Shown: piece after piece, positions 47,880 to 57,198 of the stretch
How the letters are laid out: each line of letters begins with the position of its first letter
Position numbering within the stretch: position 1 is the first letter of the stretch
Assembly (NCBI RefSeq): GCF_964340395.1
Contig: NC_135552.1
Span: 19,219,681 to 19,283,680, forward strand
Reading direction: 5' to 3'
Source of the DNA: Glandiceps talaboti
Lineage: Eukaryota > Hemichordata > Enteropneusta > Spengelidae
DNA length: 64,000 nt
The notes under the pieces: generated by a model
The model's input: only the letters and a program-made list of their open reading frames with translations
Databases searched by the model: none
What the model was told of the DNA's origin: nothing
Program-made: the position numbers and the translations under genes

Positions 47880-48896
47880 TGAATGACTCAAATTGAGTTT
47901 TGCTGGGTGGTTTATGATTGAACTAGTTAGGACTGTACGTGGGTGCATGTACATACCATGGTATGTGATTGAGCATCATACCATACAAGTAGATGACATT
48001 GACGTGATCATTGGTATGAAAATTTAGCCCATGAAAGTTCCGAAGGTAGGAAATGTTGAAAATCTCTGTAGCTTTTCAAGTTGTTGAGCTCTGTAACCCC
48101 ATTTATAATTCTCAGCATATTTGCGATAAGTGATTGATTTGTGTACATTACTAGGTACGTACTACTGGTCCAGTAGACACAGTTACACATCAACCAGTGA
48201 AAGGTCGAAAACGAGATGGTGGTATTCGATTTGGTGAGATGGAACGTGATGCCCTACTGTCCCATGGCACTTCATTTCTCCTTCAAGATAGGTTACTCAA
48301 TTGTTCAGACAGTTCAATGGTAAGTACATGTATTATACCATGTGTAAGCCAAGTTGAATGCATTCCTGCAAAAATATGGGATTTATATACCCTGGCTGTT
48401 CTACATCACAACAAGCGTCTAGGTTGTGTGGTACTTGAAATATGATTGTAAATATAATACTCATTTGACTTTAACCCCTTGCGTCACTCATATTTTCCTT
48501 GGCCGAATGAAGAAAAATATCGGGATCATATGTCAACATTGCTTGCTCTCCTGTTGATGAAGTCACATCCTTTGTTAAGAAATAATGGTGACTTTGAAGA
48601 ATAGTGTAGACTGTTGCTTTGATGTGTGTTATGGTTTCCATTTCTTATTTTTGTCAAAATTTGTGTTTTGTCTGTAGACCCAGTTGTGTTCTAAATGTGG
48701 TAGTATCCTGGGAATGTTACAAGTAAGGACAACCAGTGTACTAGACAGTGGTTCTACCAATACCAGTGGACAGTGGCATTGTAAGATTTGTCAGTCAAGT
48801 GATCATGTGCAACAGATAGCTGTGCCTTATGTCTTCAGATATCTCCTTGCGGAACTTACTGCCATGAACATAAAGACAACATTAGATGTTAAGTGA
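26476..48896 (+). CDS. POLR1B: RNA polymerase I second-largest subunit (RPA2)
   Basis: Catalytic-core beta-like subunit of nucleolar RNA polymerase I, which makes pre-rRNA. Coding exons: 26476-26544, 27118-27255, 27732-27806, 28202-28321, 35146-35286, 35854-35952, 36475-36570, 37433-37509, 38121-38321, 38911-39028, 39145-39232, 39445-39551, 40006-40141, 40661-40734, 41454-41660, 42354-42506, 42901-42945, 43151-43258, 43935-44111, 44426-44570, 45105-45201, 45775-45916, 46298-46454, 46904-47029, 47435-47562, 48155-48319, 48678-48896 (3408 nt, 1135 aa, same as human as I recall it). Signatures in order: [134 protein letters not shown]. The C-terminal zinc ribbon uses Cys1067, 1070, 1098 and 1101. 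Exons 13, 20 and 27 carry tandem edge duplications. Confidence 0.98.
26886..26923. repeat. (GT)n followed by a G-run
   Basis: Short GT microsatellite followed by about 16 G in POLR1B intron 1. Confidence 0.9.
30133..30579 (-). pseudogene. gag-like retroelement ORF, 3' fragment with CCCH motif
   Basis: About 148 open codons antisense within POLR1B intron 4. Features seen: a helix-like segment ([32 protein letters not shown]), a Pro/Ser-rich linker and a Cys-x7-Cys-x4-Cys-x3-His cluster ([18 protein letters not shown]) near the C-terminus. This resembles gag-like proteins of DIRS-type and other retroelements of marine invertebrates, as I recall them. The first codons of this frame (above about 30549) belong to the inserted transposon. 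No reverse transcriptase, recombinase or LTR was found, so it is a truncated copy. Confidence 0.6.
30550..31378. mobile_element. 829-bp non-autonomous DNA transposon with long TIRs
   Basis: Long inverted termini. The left end contains 'gcccaaaactgaccaag' then 'ttacgagctcgtaagtct' and 'caagtacgagtgacgtctga'; the right end carries the reverse complements. It is flanked by direct copies of CATTAGC (30543-30549 and 31379-31385), a probable 7-bp target-site duplication. It interrupts the gag-like frame, which continues on both sides once the insert and one duplication copy are ignored. No transposase ORF. Superfamily undetermined. Confidence 0.8.
31379..31891 (-). pseudogene. gag-like retroelement ORF, 5' fragment
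   Basis: A 158-codon frame starting at 31889-31891 ([19 protein letters not shown]) and ending in a premature stop at 31415-31417. Composition is Pro/Asn/Thr-rich with a patch near the end ([12 protein letters not shown]). The frame that joins the 3' fragment beyond the transposon is a different one, so there is also a frameshift near 31425-31435. Together with the 3' fragment this is an inactive, doubly broken retroelement gene. Confidence 0.55.
36240..36365. repeat. palindromic dispersed repeat, copy 1
   Basis: Fold-back sequence with 'gttttctgctgcactttcac' on one arm and 'ggagaacactgcaaatactc' on the other, in POLR1B intron 6. Related copies lie at 44690-44825 and 49975-50110. Confidence 0.55.
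36596..36655. repeat. (GT)n microsatellite
   Basis: About 26 GT units shortly after the POLR1B exon 7 donor. Confidence 0.9.
37105..37182. repeat. (CATATT)n hexamer array
   Basis: About 13 near-perfect hexanucleotides in POLR1B intron 7. Confidence 0.95.
37607..37820. repeat. 55-bp minisatellite, four copies
   Basis: Four tandem units beginning 'aggtgtaagtccccctgtat', spaced exactly 55 bp, in POLR1B intron 8. Confidence 0.95.
40086..40377 (+). repeat. 56-bp repeat of POLR1B exon 13 end and 5' splice site
   Basis: The last ~43 nt of exon 13 plus donor are repeated four more times downstream at exact 56-bp spacing. Donor GT positions are 40142 (used in the model), 40198, 40254 and 40366; the copy at 40310 has GT changed to AT. 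Reading past the first donor meets a TAA after six codons. Confidence 0.95.
41770..42255. repeat. 27-bp minisatellite, about 18 copies
   Basis: Unit of the type 'cagtttctctgttctgacat' plus 'agatggg' or 'aggtggc' in POLR1B intron 15. Since 27 is a multiple of three and the unit lacks stops in several frames, it makes long spurious frames on both strands (up to 196 codons of a 9-residue repeat). Confidence 0.95.
42625..42830. mobile_element. dispersed-repeat relic with TAGCCCCC hairpin
   Basis: An imperfect hairpin (tagccccc ... gggggcta) at 42630-42662 leads into 'ctgatttcaaccaaacctgg', a motif I recall from dispersed repeats of marine invertebrates. Boundaries are unclear. Confidence 0.4.
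43351..43388. repeat. (CTGT)n microsatellite
   Basis: About nine tetranucleotides in POLR1B intron 18. Confidence 0.9.
43577..43808 (+). mobile_element. ~235-bp palindromic MITE, copy A
   Basis: Internal inverted arms ('atatcaagtgtaaaagtata' and 'tatacttttacacttgatat') enclose a core with 'ggcctttctaatgtggtcaa'. Nearly identical over its length to copy B at 46621-46850, in opposite orientation. POLR1B intron 18. Confidence 0.85.
44180..44440 (+). repeat. ~57-bp repeat of POLR1B exon 20 acceptor and exon start
   Basis: Five copies of 'tatag', 'ggtatgatatgga' and intervening sequence. AG positions are 44197, 44254, 44309, 44367 and 44425. Only the last leads into the full GYDMEDAM-coding exon, so the others are decoy acceptors. 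Confidence 0.9.
46621..46850 (-). mobile_element. ~235-bp palindromic MITE, copy B
   Basis: Reverse-oriented near-identical copy of the element at 43577-43808, in POLR1B intron 23. Similarity over the whole element, including the core, indicates recent activity or gene conversion. Confidence 0.85.
47788..47877. repeat. (GT)n microsatellite
   Basis: Long GT array preceded by a few TATG units, POLR1B intron 25. Confidence 0.95.
48474..48533. mobile_element. single arm of the EEF1B2-intron MITE family
   Basis: 'actcatattttccttggc' followed by 'cgaatgaagaaaaat' matches the right arm of the element at 4021-4166. Partial copy in POLR1B intron 26. Confidence 0.5.
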
Positions 48897-49005
48897 ACAT
48901 TGCGGAACTTACTGCCATGAACATAAAGACAACATTAGATGTTAAGTGAACATTGCTGAACTTACTGCCATGAACATAAAGACAACATTAGATGTCAAGT
49001 GAACA
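48847..49005 (+). repeat. 53-bp triplication of the POLR1B C-terminal coding end
   Basis: Three exact-period copies of the sequence coding the last residues ([14 protein letters not shown] and stop) and 'aacattg'. The first stop at 48894-48896 ends translation, so copies two and three lie in the 3'UTR. Confidence 0.95.
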
Positions 49006-49730
49006 TGGATCAACTTCGTGATGACTGTCATTTGTGTGATTATGACAATACTGTGTCTACAAAATATTATGAAATGTCAGTTGTGTTATCGCAGAGAGCT
49101 GTCATTAGATAAGGATTTGGAGTGAGCCAAGGCTATGTTTAATTAAAACCATAAACAGCTGGTCTTAAGGCAGTGGTTTGCTAGTTCTGGAAGTAAAGGC
49201 AGTTTAATGTATGTCATGTGACCAAATACCTACTGGTACTTAGCTTGAATATGTAAATACTACCAACAGTTTCAACAGAAACCAACAGCTAAGAATGAGT
49301 ATACAGAGCAATATTAAAGCAAGGGAAAGTATGACACAAGTGGTGATATGGTTTGTAAGACATGTTAGGTGAATTCCATGAATGTCAGACTCCGTGGTGA
49401 AGTCACATACCAACAGATAATTATAATGTATATCACCTTGTATTCATTCATTAACTACCACCATGGATATCTGTGGTACATTGGACCTCAAATGAACTTA
49501 GGGGTCAGAATTTCAACTTTGCCTCAGTAATGCAGGCTTCAAGCTGTGAGCCTCATTGCTAGTGTTACGTCATGACCTTCAATAAGTACATGATGAAAGG
49601 GACACTGTCGCCTGATATGACATATATTGTAAAAACATCATACAAACATAAGACAATGGATACATTGTTTATGATTCAAGGTTACATTTGAGGACATTTG
49701 TATAAAAATGTAGTGTACTATTATTATTGC

Positions 49731-49736
49731 AATAAA
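49731..49736 (+). terminator. POLR1B polyadenylation signal
   Basis: AATAAA about 835 nt after the stop codon, followed by T-rich sequence. Confidence 0.6.
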
Positions 49737-49755
49737 GGTCATTTGATTTTATACA

Positions 49756-52123
49756 TGTTTGCATTCCTTTCCTCAATTGGAAATCTATCAATAGTTTGTC
49801 GTATTTCCATTCACTGACAAAAATACTAGATTACATCTGATTAAAATTTTGGTCAAATTGAGAAAATGTCCAGTTTATGTGTCATCTTCCGATTTTGTTG
49901 AAATTCTTGTAAAATTGTCAGTTAACGAGATCTGTTTTATGGCTAATAATAGATATTATGACAGAACTCAAGTGTGGCATACTCAGGGCATTTCCATGAG
50001 TGCTTGCAGTGTTCTCTACAGCAGTACTTTCATGAGTGTAATGAGTGAAAGTGCAGCAGAAAACACTGCGAACATGACTGCAAATATCTCTGAATACCCA
50101 CACTTACACTCACATGGGGTTATTATTATTACATATTTTTATCCGAAACAATAAAATTTCCATAAAAATGTCACTATGCAATCACAAGCTTTTGTGTAGA
50201 ACCACGGAGATATGAGGGGAGACTGAACAACTGTGTCTCGTTTGCAAATAGGTATGCAATAATGTTTTTGGTATCGCACTGACTGAAATTACCATTAGTC
50301 TATGTGCGCACACCGGTGCGAGTAATCTCTGGCATGTATATGCAATAATACCAATAACTGTGTATCAGTGGAATGCCATCGGTACACATAATGCTTTCAA
50401 TGATCTTTCGATGAGGTTGGTCACGTATCAACCAAAAGTATTTCAATTGACATTATATCGAATAACCATCAACAAGTTGACATTATTTCACTACACACTT
50501 AAGTTAATTGTTGCTGTTTGACTGTTCAAGGTTTTAACTATCTATATGTGAAAAATAATACTTTGATAAAAATAGTGTCATTTAGTAAGGTTTCAACATT
50601 GTATTGTTTCACAGTTGACAACCTAGCTAAGTGTCCTTCAACTACATAGTTCGGGTGAAGTAAAGTATCAGTTGACAATAGCTATAATGTTACATTGTAT
50701 GTGAATGTTACCTTGTATCCAACTGCAGAAATCAACCTCTGTTGACGCCAATGATTCAATAAGTCATTAATTTATAGCTCAATTGTTTATTTCATGGAGA
50801 AAACATCTCACTGAGAGCAGTTGAACAATGGCCATGACTTTCATCCCCCATACCAATACTACAGTGACAATTTGAATGATCCTTGCTTGCAACACTGTTA
50901 CATATCAAACTATTGATGCTGTCAACCAATCAACCATCCAACAAATGGTTGATGGTGTAAGATGGTAAGCGGTCGAAAGATGTGGGTGGAGCAGAGCCAA
51001 ACTTATCCACTGGGCATGAAGATCTCTTGACCTCTAACATACACGTTGAGACAGGTCAAAGGTCAATATTGAAATGGCAGCCGGTTACCAGACACTGGGC
51101 AGGTCAAAGGTCACACCTCTGTAATTGTTGGTCCAAAGGGTAACCCTACCAGTTCATGCCATTGATAGTCTTAGTGTTATCTGCAAGAGGTTATCAGTGC
51201 TAAGTGTTAACAAATCCATTCTCTTGCTTGGTTGTTCGAATGGGATGGGAAACCATTAGGACAAGTGTCACACAATATAATATTTATCTGCATGTTTAAA
51301 GGTGGTCTTGGCACGTCCAATGGCTTGACATTTAAGGACCACCTATTTTCTGCACCAACTGGTCATCAAAACCACTAAAATTGAAAAGAACCCAGAAGAA
51401 CATCATGTTCAGTGCACACCAGTACTAACACAGTATAGGTGTATGTAGTGATAATTTACAAAAAGTATAAATTAATGTTCAGAAGTCACTCAATCAGGAC
51501 AACCAGATCCGACTGTAGGACCACTGGATATTTTTAAATCGCTGGTCTGGGTACGTACACCCTAATCTAACTTCAACAGCGACTCTCTCTTTTGACAACA
51601 TCCAGTAAAAGTACATATACCACACTTGAAATTGTTATTGTCAGATTTATTTATTGAATCCAAATGTACATTAATTATGTGTGTATCCTGAGAACATTGC
51701 TAAACAGCACCAGTAAAAATATGACGAAATGGGACCATGTATGGATGCCATACACAGGATCAGTACCTAGGTTGATGATAGATAGATGATTAGTTGGCTC
51801 AAATTAACTAACAATGTTCACTTTAAATTGCTTTTTTGCCCTTTCTGAATTTGGCTTTTTTGATAAAAATAAATAACAAACAGGACACACAATTCAATTT
51901 CTATGTTAAAACTCAATTTCACATCAAATCATGTGAAATTGTATGGTATAATATCAACAAATTAACACTTGGATATTAAATAGACTCAAACTGGTGCATT
52001 ATTAACCTTGGAGATTTATATCACAAATATGTAAAAATAAGTCAGTCAGTCCAGTCACAGTATCACAGGTTTTCTAATAAGCGTCCGAAGAAACAGTCAA
52101 TTTTGGAATGGGTAAATAACTAA
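49756..52123. other. intergenic region between POLR1B and CYCS
   Basis: Convergent 3' ends. It contains a palindromic dispersed repeat at about 49975-50110. The rest shows no coding exon, long open frame or recognisable RNA gene. Confidence 0.6.
49975..50110. repeat. palindromic dispersed repeat, copy 3
   Basis: Fold-back with 'gcagtgttctctacagcagt' on the left and 'gcagcagaaaacactgc' on the right; related to 36240-36365 and more weakly to 44690-44825. The 101-codon frame over it is a repeat product. Confidence 0.6.
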
Positions 52124-52129
52124 TTTATT
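52124..52129 (-). terminator. CYCS polyadenylation signal
   Basis: AATAAA on the minus strand, about 105 nt after the CYCS stop. Confidence 0.5.
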
Positions 52130-52232
52130 TGTGATCTGAATATTTTAAACAGCTGCAGCACACAAACACAGGTTTTAGTATAAACCACCAAGGTTACATC
52201 TTTTCCCTCCGCCAAACATCACTGCAGCACTT

Positions 52233-52949
52233 CTACTTTGATGTTGATTCCTTGAGGTATGCAATAAGGTCTGCTCTCTCTTTCTTCTTCTTGAGCCCTG
52301 CAAAAACCATCTTGGTTCCTGGGATGTACTTCTTGGGATTCTCCAGATAAACCCATAAGGTGTCTTCACCCCAAGTAATGCCTAGAAATGAAAGATGAAA
52401 GGTAGGTCATTTTGTGTCATAACATCTGCCAGAGTTACTAGTGTAGTTGACGATGTGAACAAAAGTTCAAATATAACATGGTGACTAAATTTGACATTGG
52501 TATAAATATACGTATTAATATCAGCCAAGTGAATTCACCGTTTCATAACATATTACTATGTGGATAATGCCACTTCAATACCTGCAGAAAATTGTACCAA
52601 AGTAATTCTGTAGTAGGTTTGTAAGTTCTTGACAGTCAAGCCATGCTTCATTCATTCAACCCCTCAGGTATGATTGGGGTTTGCAAAGACAGTCATGACA
52701 TGACATGTCAGAGCTAATCACAGCAACTTGCAGTGTTATCAATTACATTGTGAAATACAACATACCTTTGTTCTGATTGGCTGCAGTGTAGGAGAAACCA
52801 GGTGCTTGTCCAGTTTTACGACCAAACAAACCATGAAGATTTGGACCAGTTTTATGTTTGCCACCTTTGTTCACAGTGTGACACTGATCACATCTCTGCA
52901 CAAATAATTTCTTGCCCTTCACAGCATCTCCTTGTGGAATATCACCCAT
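52233..52949 (-). CDS. CYCS: cytochrome c, somatic type
   Basis: Electron carrier between complexes III and IV in the mitochondrial intermembrane space; released in apoptosis. Coding exons 52766-52949 and 52233-52381 (333 nt, 110 aa), phases close. Heme attachment is CDQCH (Cys20, Cys23, His24); the axial Met is Met86 in IPGTKM. Conserved blocks are [24 protein letters not shown] and [18 protein letters not shown]. The N-terminal extension [12 protein letters not shown] is longer than in vertebrates and resembles insect forms. The intron splits the Gly codon of NKG-ITW, the same place as in vertebrate CYCS. A splice acceptor lies 16 nt upstream of the ATG, indicating a non-coding first exon (54756-~54830). 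Confidence 0.97.
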
Positions 52950-52965
52950 GATAATGATAAATTAA

Positions 52966-54755
52966 CTATAAGAGAGAATAAGAGGATGGAATATGAGGTC
53001 GGCTTACAAAACACAGTGGTCACAAAAGTACAAGATATGAAAAGTTGCACATATATGTGCCTATGAAAAATCAACTCTGACATTGTTGCACTATAAAGAG
53101 AATGTCACTCCAGGAAATACAGGTATTGGGATGACTGTGGGATCTGGAGAGTCATTTCATGATTTTCCCCCATCATATAATTTTCATTTGATTGTCAAGA
53201 AAACACCAAATTGAAACACTTTTCACCTCTATAGTATTCTTTCAGTGGAACATCACTGCCTGATGGGTCTTAGAAAATATGATAATTAGATGCACACTGA
53301 ATGTTCATTAGATGCACACTGAATGTTCATGACTACCTGAAGCTTACGAGTCATGAATATTTAGGCTATGTTGTATCTCTGTAGGAACAGACGTGAAAAA
53401 GAGTTTCAATTTGGTATTTTTTGGCAACCAAGCAAAAGTTATGTGATGAGAAATTGAGAAATGACTTTCCAGAAACCAAAAATACTGGAGTATTTCCTGG
53501 AGTGTCGTTCCCCTCTAGGCACATCACAAACAGTGGATTGTGTATTGGCCTGTGAAGACGTAAATTTAATTTGGAGCTTTTTCTTCGAATTTGCATCAGT
53601 TTGACAATGTCATATCTATGACCTTTAGTACAGTATTCAGTATTCATGTCAAAATTTTGGTACCAACATGCATTGGTTTGTACACCCACAGCAACCTTTG
53701 GCAAAATAGGTCATGTTCTCTTGACCCCATGTCACTTGTCATGGATCCAATGGTACTCGTATTGGGGACAAAGAAAATACTGCTTTTATAATCTAAATAC
53801 ATTCAGCTTATTTGTACTCGTGCATGAACAACATCGTTCACTGAAGGCCTACTGTCCGTTGATTTCTAAGTACGTAAGTGTAACTATTAACAATATGATT
53901 CATATTCATAAGTCTCGTCACGTAACTTGCAAATTGTGTAGTTACGAAACCCTGTGTTACGTATTATTACATGACGTAACACGTCCTTGAACAATCGATA
54001 TCATCGTCAAGTCTACATATTTACCAGGTTTCGCAATATTCTAGTAAATTGCACCAAGAAATCTACAAAAGTATTAGGGCTAGTAGTAGTACAACTGTTG
54101 TATCAGCGACTGCGATGTACGTGACCAGTACCGACGCCGGCCGTGATCAGGTCAAAGTGAACGACCGTCAATGACTTGTGTGACGTCACAACCTTTTGTG
54201 ACGTACGGGCGTCCTTTCGGAATCGAATACCGGTGCAGTCAGTGTAGTCGATCCATGACCTATGTTTTACAATAGCAACTACATGTACAATCTTACGTCA
54301 GAATATGGTAAAGTTTCTTAGTAGAAATCATGTACAGAAGAATATAAAATCTATAGAATGTTGGTGGCGTTTGACTGCAAAACGAGAACGACGGCGTACA
54401 CGAACGAGCGCCTTCATTCACCGGCACAATTTCAACACATACTGTCTGTCAAATCACCATCTCGTGCACTGTCAAATAGTACATGTTTAAAATCGTCGGT
54501 TTCGTATAGAACTTGTCACATATTCGGCACAGGATGTCGTTCTGGACCCTGACCTACATAGCTTGATAGTAGCGCACGTATTTCATGGCTTTCGGGTGCG
54601 CATGCGGTGATGAAATAACTGGCCACGCGACATGATTCCAACCGGCAACTATTTTACATGGTACGGCTTGAAAAAGAGCAATATGTGCGACAAAAATCAA
54701 CATCCTAGTTTCATGTATCGTGAACTGTCAAATCCAAAAGGAAAATTGACATTAC
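52966..54755 (-). other. CYCS 5'UTR intron
   Basis: Bounded by a donor (CAAG|gtaatg) at 54756/54755 and an acceptor (cttatag) at 52966. It contains a duplicated 21-bp block near 53290-53331, a TGACGTCA element at 54181-54188 and a second NRF-1-like site at 54597-54607. No coding exon recognised. Confidence 0.6.
54181..54188. promoter_or_regulatory. CRE-like palindrome TGACGTCA
   Basis: Perfect CREB/ATF consensus inside the CYCS first intron, with a half-site (TGACGT) 17 bp further on. CREB regulation of mammalian cytochrome c is established; whether it acts here is inference. Confidence 0.4.
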
Positions 54756-54830
54756 CTTGCAAAACGACGGATAAAACTTGCCGTAAATGTCACCGCTGTG
54801 GTGTGTAGAGCGCGTAACCACTGAACTCGA
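54756..54830 (-). other. putative CYCS non-coding first exon
   Basis: Inferred from the donor at its left edge and the position of the NRF-1 motif just beyond its right edge. The transcription start is approximate. Confidence 0.45.
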
Positions 54831-54846
54831 CGAATAATCACTCTAT

Positions 54847-54857
54847 TGCGCATGCGG
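54847..54857 (-). promoter_or_regulatory. NRF-1 site at the CYCS promoter
   Basis: TGCGCATGCGG matches the NRF-1 consensus (YGCGCAYGCGCR) nearly fully. A second TGCGCATGCGG lies at 54597-54607 in the first intron. NRF-1 was defined on the mammalian cytochrome c promoter, so the location fits. Confidence 0.65.
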
Positions 54858-56027
54858 AAAGCCTTTTAAGGACAATCAGACGCCAAAAATGGAAAACGCC
54901 GGCAATACTCAATTTTGATTGGTTGATCATTTGCCGATGCTGATCTATCGTGATTCATTACCTGATTACTGAGAAATACATGTAGTATTGAATACAGACT
55001 AACCTTGACAGTAGTGCCACCTACAAACGCATGACTTAATCATATAGTATCATGAAAATGCTACAAAACATTTCGATATTTCCCTTGTTGTATTTTCAAA
55101 TCGTTTACTGAACATTTCAGAGATTTTCAGGTGACTATCTGTCTGGTTCATGCTACAGGTTGAATGGTATAGACTACGGTATCCACATTTACAAATCAGT
55201 CACTGTTACGCCCACTACATACCTTTGTTATACAATCTCACGAAGCTGGCTACGATGAGCTTTGGACCTTTACGTTTCTATCAATTTTCTTTGTTCAGCC
55301 TTTTTGAGTTTACAAAAATGTAGACTTTCCAAAAGTATCGAAAATGCTGAACTGATGGTGAGGTGGTCGACCAGAGCGTAAATATTAAAAAGACCACGAA
55401 TGGTACTTGAATCCACAGACATTATCATTTTAAATTAATACTAGAATAGTTTAGTTTAAAAATATTATTATAGAAGTATTTTCACCTGAGTAAAAAGTTA
55501 AATTTATATCTTACTCGGATTGTACTCATTCAAAGCAAATTTAAGAACAATTGAGTCTCAATAAAATAGAAACTACAAACTTTTCCATGATTTTACTCTT
55601 TGAATCTTTATATACCCTGCTACCAAAATAACACAAGAATAATGACAGAAACAAAACATTCCATTTACTGATTAAACCCTTCATCTCTTGTGAAACAGTC
55701 TGTCAGATGGTCAAACTTACAAATTTTGAATGTAAATGACGCTGCTTTGGCATGGTCTCCAACTAACATCGATTTTACAAATAATTTGAGAGTATAATAT
55801 CATATTTATAAAGAATGCATACTGCCATGACGTAAATTACATTACACCACGTGATATTTGTTAAACTCAAATTACTACTAGAATTACCAACAGTGCAAAC
55901 GTTATTTGAAAAAAAAGACATGAAACTGTTAACCAAAAAATGAGAGAAACTGTTTAAACACGTTCTCACCGAACTTTTACCGAAAATGAGACAAGATATA
56001 CCTATAGCTCAAAAACACACATGTACA

Positions 56028-56098
56028 CGCGCACGCACGCACGCACGCACGCATGCACGCACACACATGCAGACAAATATATAAACGGGGGGGGGGGG
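56028..56098. repeat. (CACG)n microsatellite and G12 run
   Basis: Short CACG/CACA array followed about 25 bp later by a G homopolymer. Confidence 0.85.
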
Positions 56099-56251
56099 GT
56101 TCACAAGCGTAGTTTGTTGTGTGAAATACGGCCCTCCCGATCCCATTTCTATCTCAATTTCATTTGTCTTGAGTCTTGACCCTCCCACATCAAATGTTTC
56201 AACTTGGAAGACATGAGTTCAAATGTTATCACTTAGTCAAAATCTCAATGA

Positions 56252-56527
56252 CAAGCATTTTATCCCACCGCTGCCACCACATCAATAATTGATGCAATCA
56301 TCGCACAAATCATTTTCATCGTGATGGTAGTAGTGGGAAACAACCTAATTTTAATGACATTATGGATGTTTGGGAGATTGGGATTCGTGATAACCCATGA
56401 TGATACAAGAAATATGTTAGATGAAGAAATGTCGCATCTAAGAGCTATAGTCATACAGTTTATTCTACACGTATGGCCTAATCTTTACGGTCCGTGGTTG
56501 CTTTTTTTTGTAAAAAAAATATTATAG
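56252..56527 (+). CDS. hypothetical ORF with one strong transmembrane segment
   Basis: Open for 91 codons between stops. It reads through a hydrophobic helix (IIDAIIAQIIFIVMVVVGN, continuing NLILMTLW) then a polar segment (THDDTRNMLDEEMSHLRA) and a second hydrophobic stretch (IVIQFILHVWPNLYGPW). No family was recognised. No in-frame Met lies before the helix; the first is inside it, so an upstream exon would be needed, and no good acceptor was seen. The frame ends in a T8 run. It may be a gene fragment or chance. Confidence 0.2.
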   Translation, partial: QAFYPTAATTSIIDAIIAQIIFIVMVVVGNNLILMTLWMFGRLGFVITHDDTRNMLDEEMSHLRAIVIQFILHVWPNLYGPWLLFFVKKIL

Positions 56528-57006
56528 AATGTATTAGTGAAACTAATACATTTATGGCATCTTGGGCGTCAGAGCACAAATTGCTCTATAGCTTGGGACA
56601 CAATTCACTAGTGTTGGCCGCACCTGTATTTATAGCATTAAAGGGCTTTCAGTTTGACACTAGAGCTTTGACCTTCACCTTCATCTTCAATGTCAAATAT
56701 TTTTTTTTCTTCGTCAGCTTTCTATTCAGACATTAGAGTTTGACCTTGACCTCCATCTTCAATGTCAAATGTAAATTTACACAATAGCTTTACCATACTG
56801 AACAAAATAGTTGGAATATGAGTATGTGTTGTATGAAGGGAGTATGAACTTGGCTTGTTTTTTTATAAACATATAAGGGTAACATTTAAAATATTTTTTG
56901 TCATTTTTACTGTATATAAATTCTTATTTATACTTATTTATATACAGTACAAACGTTCATTCATAGGGGACATCTAATATTGTGTAATATAGGGCATGAC
57001 CCGAAC

Positions 57007-57031
57007 CTCAGACCACTAACGAAGTGGTCTG
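57007..57031. repeat. perfect hairpin ctcagaccact/agtggtctgag
   Basis: Eleven-base arms around a short loop. It shares the CTCAGACCACT terminus of the element at 20706-20775 and of the single arm near 24039. Confidence 0.8.
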
Positions 57032-57105
57032 AGCCCGAACTCATAATCCAATGAACGCGAACGTCCACGGTCGAAAAGAAATAGCAAGTTGGAGGGCCTA
57101 ACCTG

Positions 57106-57113
57106 TGACGTCA
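57106..57113. promoter_or_regulatory. CRE palindrome upstream of MMUT
   Basis: TGACGTCA about 90 bp before the MMUT start codon, a plausible proximal promoter position. Motif-based only. Confidence 0.4.
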
Positions 57114-57198
57114 TATATCCATACCACTTAGCCTGGAAACAGCTCGATCTAGACGTGCAGACAACATCGAAGCTTGGAAGTTGGAGATCGAAGTCACA

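Larger units (their letters stand above)
54860..57105. other. CYCS/MMUT divergent intergenic region
   Basis: It contains a possible membrane-protein ORF (56252-56527), an ACGC microsatellite with a G-run (56028-56098) and a small CTCAGACCACT hairpin (57007-57031). Nothing else recognised. Confidence 0.55.
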
